The notes under the pieces were generated by a model, which was given only the letters and a program-made list of their open reading frames with translations, was not told the DNA's origin and did not search any database. From Burkholderiaceae bacterium (GTDB taxonomy: Bacteria; Pseudomonadota; Gammaproteobacteria; Burkholderiales; Burkholderiaceae_C), in contig JALOSD010000069.1 of NCBI GenBank assembly GCA_025458585.1, positions 1 through 8,522 of the forward strand: DNA of 8,522 nt. The letters run 5' to 3'. Position numbers and translations under genes: made by a program. Positions 6,986 through 8,522 of the stretch are shown piece by piece; the first letter of the stretch is position 1; the number at the start of each line of letters is the position of its first letter.

Positions 6986-7684
6986 TCACGTGCCGCGGCG
7001 GACCATCATCGTCCTGATCAGTCCGATCGCCCGCGCCGGGTTCAGCCCCTTGGGGCATACGTCGGTGCAGTTCATGATCGTGCGGCAGCGGAACAGGCGA
7101 TACGGATCGTTCAGGTCGTCGAGACGCGCGGCACTGGCTTGGTCGCGGCTGTCGACCAGGAAGCGGTAGGCCTGGAGCAACCCGGCTGGGCCGACATACT
7201 TGTCGGGGTTCCACCAGAAGCTCGGGCAGGCGCTCGAGCAGCACGCGCACAGGATGCATTCGTACAGGCCGTCGAGTTCTTCGCGTGCCTGCGGCGACTG
7301 CAGGCGTTCTCGCTCGGGTGGCGGCGCGTCGTTGACGAGCCAGGGCTTGATCGAGTGATACTGACTGAAGAAGCCCGTCATGTCGACGATCAGGTCGCGG
7401 ATCACCGGCAGGCCGGGTAGCGGTTTCAGCACCACGTCGGACGGCAGCGCGCGCAGGTTGGTCACGCAGGCCAGGCCGTTCTTGCCGTTGATGTTCATCG
7501 CGTCGGAGCCGCACACGCCTTCGCGGCACGAGCGGCGAAAGCTCAAACTGGGGTCGATCGCCTTGAGCCGGATCAACGCATCGAGCAGCATGCGTTCGTC
7601 GTCGCGCGCCTCGAAGTCATAGGCTTGCATGCGCGGCGTCGCGTCGCGTTCGGGGTCGTAGCGGTAGATGTGAAAGCGTCGCAT
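6986..7684 (-). CDS. sdhB: Succinate dehydrogenase iron-sulfur subunit (isolated gene)
   Basis: The 232-residue protein is full length for bacterial SdhB (E. coli about 238). Its [2Fe-2S] site is CREGVCGSDAMNINGKNGLAC (C53, C58, D61, C73). The second domain has ECILCACCSSACP (C143, C146, C149, C153) and FRCRTIMNCTDVCPKGLNP (C200, C206, C210). By analogy the [4Fe-4S] cluster uses C143/C146/C149/C210 and the [3Fe-4S] cluster C153/C200/C206. SdhB carries electrons from the flavoprotein SdhA to ubiquinone at the inner membrane. The start at ATG 7684 is supported by GGGGAAGG at 7698-7691, six bases upstream. A longer in-frame reading to 8263 is rejected because it runs through the vapC remnant. 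Unusually, no sdhC, sdhD or sdhA lies upstream and no sdhE or gltA downstream. All cluster ligands are kept, so the gene looks functional. Confidence 0.97.
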   Translation of the reverse strand: MRRFHIYRYDPERDATPRMQAYDFEARDDERMLLDALIRLKAIDPSLSFRRSCREGVCGSDAMNINGKNGLACVTNLRALPSDVVLKPLPGLPVIRDLIVDMTGFFSQYHSIKPWLVNDAPPPERERLQSPQAREELDGLYECILCACCSSACPSFWWNPDKYVGPAGLLQAYRFLVDSRDQASAARLDDLNDPYRLFRCRTIMNCTDVCPKGLNPARAIGLIRTMMVRRGT

Positions 7685-7749
7685 CGACAACCTTCCCCGG
7701 CTTTGCGGACTTTGGGCAGGAGCCCTCCAAGGCCAATATAGCGCTGGCG

Positions 7750-7850
7750 CGCGCGACCGGCGCCATGTTCTTGATGTTTGCCAAGGACGCGGGGTCTCGA
7801 TCGAGGAGATGAACGCGGCCATCGCAGCGCAGGGTTCGCGGGCGCGATGA
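7750..7850 (+). pseudogene. Remnant of an AbrB/SpoVT-type antitoxin gene (vapB)
   Basis: The last 18 codons read SIEEMNAAIAAQGSRAR then TGA (7797-7850), the usual C-terminus of AbrB-like antitoxins encoded just before PIN toxins. The stop overlaps the vapC start as ATGA. Upstream, in another frame, RATGAMFLMFAKDAGS (about 7750-7797) resembles the linker before that tail, so a frameshift lies near 7795. The DNA-binding N-terminal half is absent; the sequence to the left is the leader of the opposing sdhB gene. No intact antitoxin can be made from this locus. Confidence 0.6.
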
Positions 7851-8204
7851 TCGGACTGGATACCAACGCCCTGGTGCGCGACATCATGCAGGACGATCCG
7901 CAGCCGTCTTCGAAGGCCACGCGCCTGGGCGAGAGCCTCACCAGCGAGGCGCCGGGCGTCGTGCCACTCGTGGCCGTCGTCGATCTGTTGAGGGTGCCTT
8001 CGTCCAGCCACCGCCTGAGCCGCGACCAACTGGTCGATACACTTGATCTTCTGCTGCGAAGCAAGGAGATCCTCGTCGACCGTGCCAAGCTGGTGCTGCA
8101 CGCGCAGCGGGACTTCGCCAACGGCGGCAACGAACGGCTGCCAGGCGACGATGACGCTCGATGCCGGCGCGCCGAACGCGACAGGTATGACGCTCGTGAC
8201 CTGA
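7847..8204 (+). pseudogene. vapC: Frameshifted PIN-domain toxin gene (vapC)
   Basis: From ATG 7847 the frame reads MIGLDTNALVRDIMQDDP, the PIN-domain first strand with Asp5, then ATRLGESLTSEAPGVVPLVA, VVDLL (where VVELV is usual), LSRDQLVDTLDLLLRSKEIL and an RDFANGG stretch. In intact homologues an acidic ADFADCLI-type segment follows, carrying the second pair of metal-binding aspartates. Here it is missing: about at 8130 the reading jumps to another frame, which gives NGCQATMTLDAG and ATGMTLVT then TGA at 8202-8204, the proper family C-terminus. A deletion of roughly a dozen codons plus frame change therefore removed the catalytic core. VapC proteins are RNases acting on tRNA or rRNA; this copy should be inactive. 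The open frame continues to 8308 as unrelated sequence. Confidence 0.8.
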
Positions 8205-8522
8205 TCACGGCGCCCTGCCCCGGCGGACGTCGTCAGGCGCAGCAGGTGGCGACCTTTCTCCACGCCGGCGAAGCTTGCCCCTCGCGAATGCCGTCGTCGG
8301 CTGCGTGATCGAAGGTCACGCGTTCGCAGTCAGCGATCGCTTTGGAGCAGGTGCCGGCGCTGCCCGGCGCGAAACGGCTGGCGGCAAGCGACCAGTCCAC
8401 GAAGCACGTCGCGCGGTGGTACAGCGCTCCGACTATCTCTGCGGCGACCTCATGTCGACCGAGGTCGCAGCCCGCAGGCGCAGCCGGCCTTCGCTGCGCG
8501 CCACCAACCCGCGTCTTTCGAG
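8205..8522. other. Right end: no assignable gene
   Basis: These 318 bases hold no gene that I recognise. One minus-strand frame is open from the window edge to a TGA at 8235-8233 (about 95 codons, containing DLGRHEVAAEIVGALYHR), and plus-strand frames are open over 50-70 codons. In DNA this GC-rich, such openness is expected by chance, and none has a start with a ribosome site. It could hide the end of a leftward gene that begins beyond the window. Confidence 0.3.

Noticed and set aside
7685..8263. In-frame N-terminal extension of sdhB
   Set aside because: ATG 7684 has a good ribosome site and gives the normal SdhB N-terminus; the extension is antisense to the vapBC remnant and unlike any SdhB.

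Overview
The window is uniformly GC-rich with dense, strongly biased codons. The protein families and their spellings suggest a betaproteobacterium, probably a Burkholderiales (Rubrivivax/Methylibium-like) chromosome. That placement is an inference from family resemblance only. The region mixes a well-kept core with gene remnants, as expected of an accessory or rearranged chromosomal segment.

Layout from left to right: (1) the tail of a glutathione S-transferase gene (1-153, +). (2) A scrap of a copper-type P-type ATPase (about 407-541, +) that ends exactly where a HicA-family toxin gene (541-816, -) stops; no HicB antitoxin is visible. (3) A membrane-anchored alpha/beta hydrolase (1049-2083, +). 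(4) A leftward operon read from 5001 down to about 2200: arsS (radical SAM/Cys-rich protein of the arsenosugar type), then a TVP38/TMEM64-DUF547 fusion joined by TGATG, then a family-2 glycosyltransferase joined by ATGA but broken by an in-frame TAG after 33 codons. (5) Divergent from it, an ECF sigma factor (5327-5896, +) followed by its DUF1109/NrsF six-TM anti-sigma factor (5922-6557, +). (6) A small cupin protein (6611-6946, +). (7) A complete but isolated succinate dehydrogenase iron-sulfur subunit gene, sdhB (6986-7684, -). (8) Remnants of a vapB-vapC toxin-antitoxin pair (about 7750-8204, +), then about 318 bases with no assignable gene.

The main point is regulatory. Both sides of the divergent arsS/sigF intergenic region carry the same exact string, GTAACC-N16-CGAA: at 5301-5326 facing sigF and at 5043-5068 facing arsS. 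From memory this matches the promoter consensus described for Caulobacter SigF, whose anti-sigma factor NrsF uses two cysteines; the NrsF here keeps cysteines at nearly the same positions (C128, C178). The simplest reading is a self-contained module. A metal/oxidant-sensing anti-sigma factor releases the sigma factor, which transcribes its own gene pair and the arsS - TVP38/DUF547 - glycosyltransferase operon. This would tie an arsenosugar-type radical SAM pathway to SigF/NrsF control. The promoter also implies that arsS starts at 5001, not 5043, and it conflicts with the only usable sigF start codon.

A second theme is decay. The ATPase scrap, orphan hicA, broken glycosyltransferase, frameshifted vapBC and lone sdhB all point to repeated rearrangement around the sigF/arsS core.
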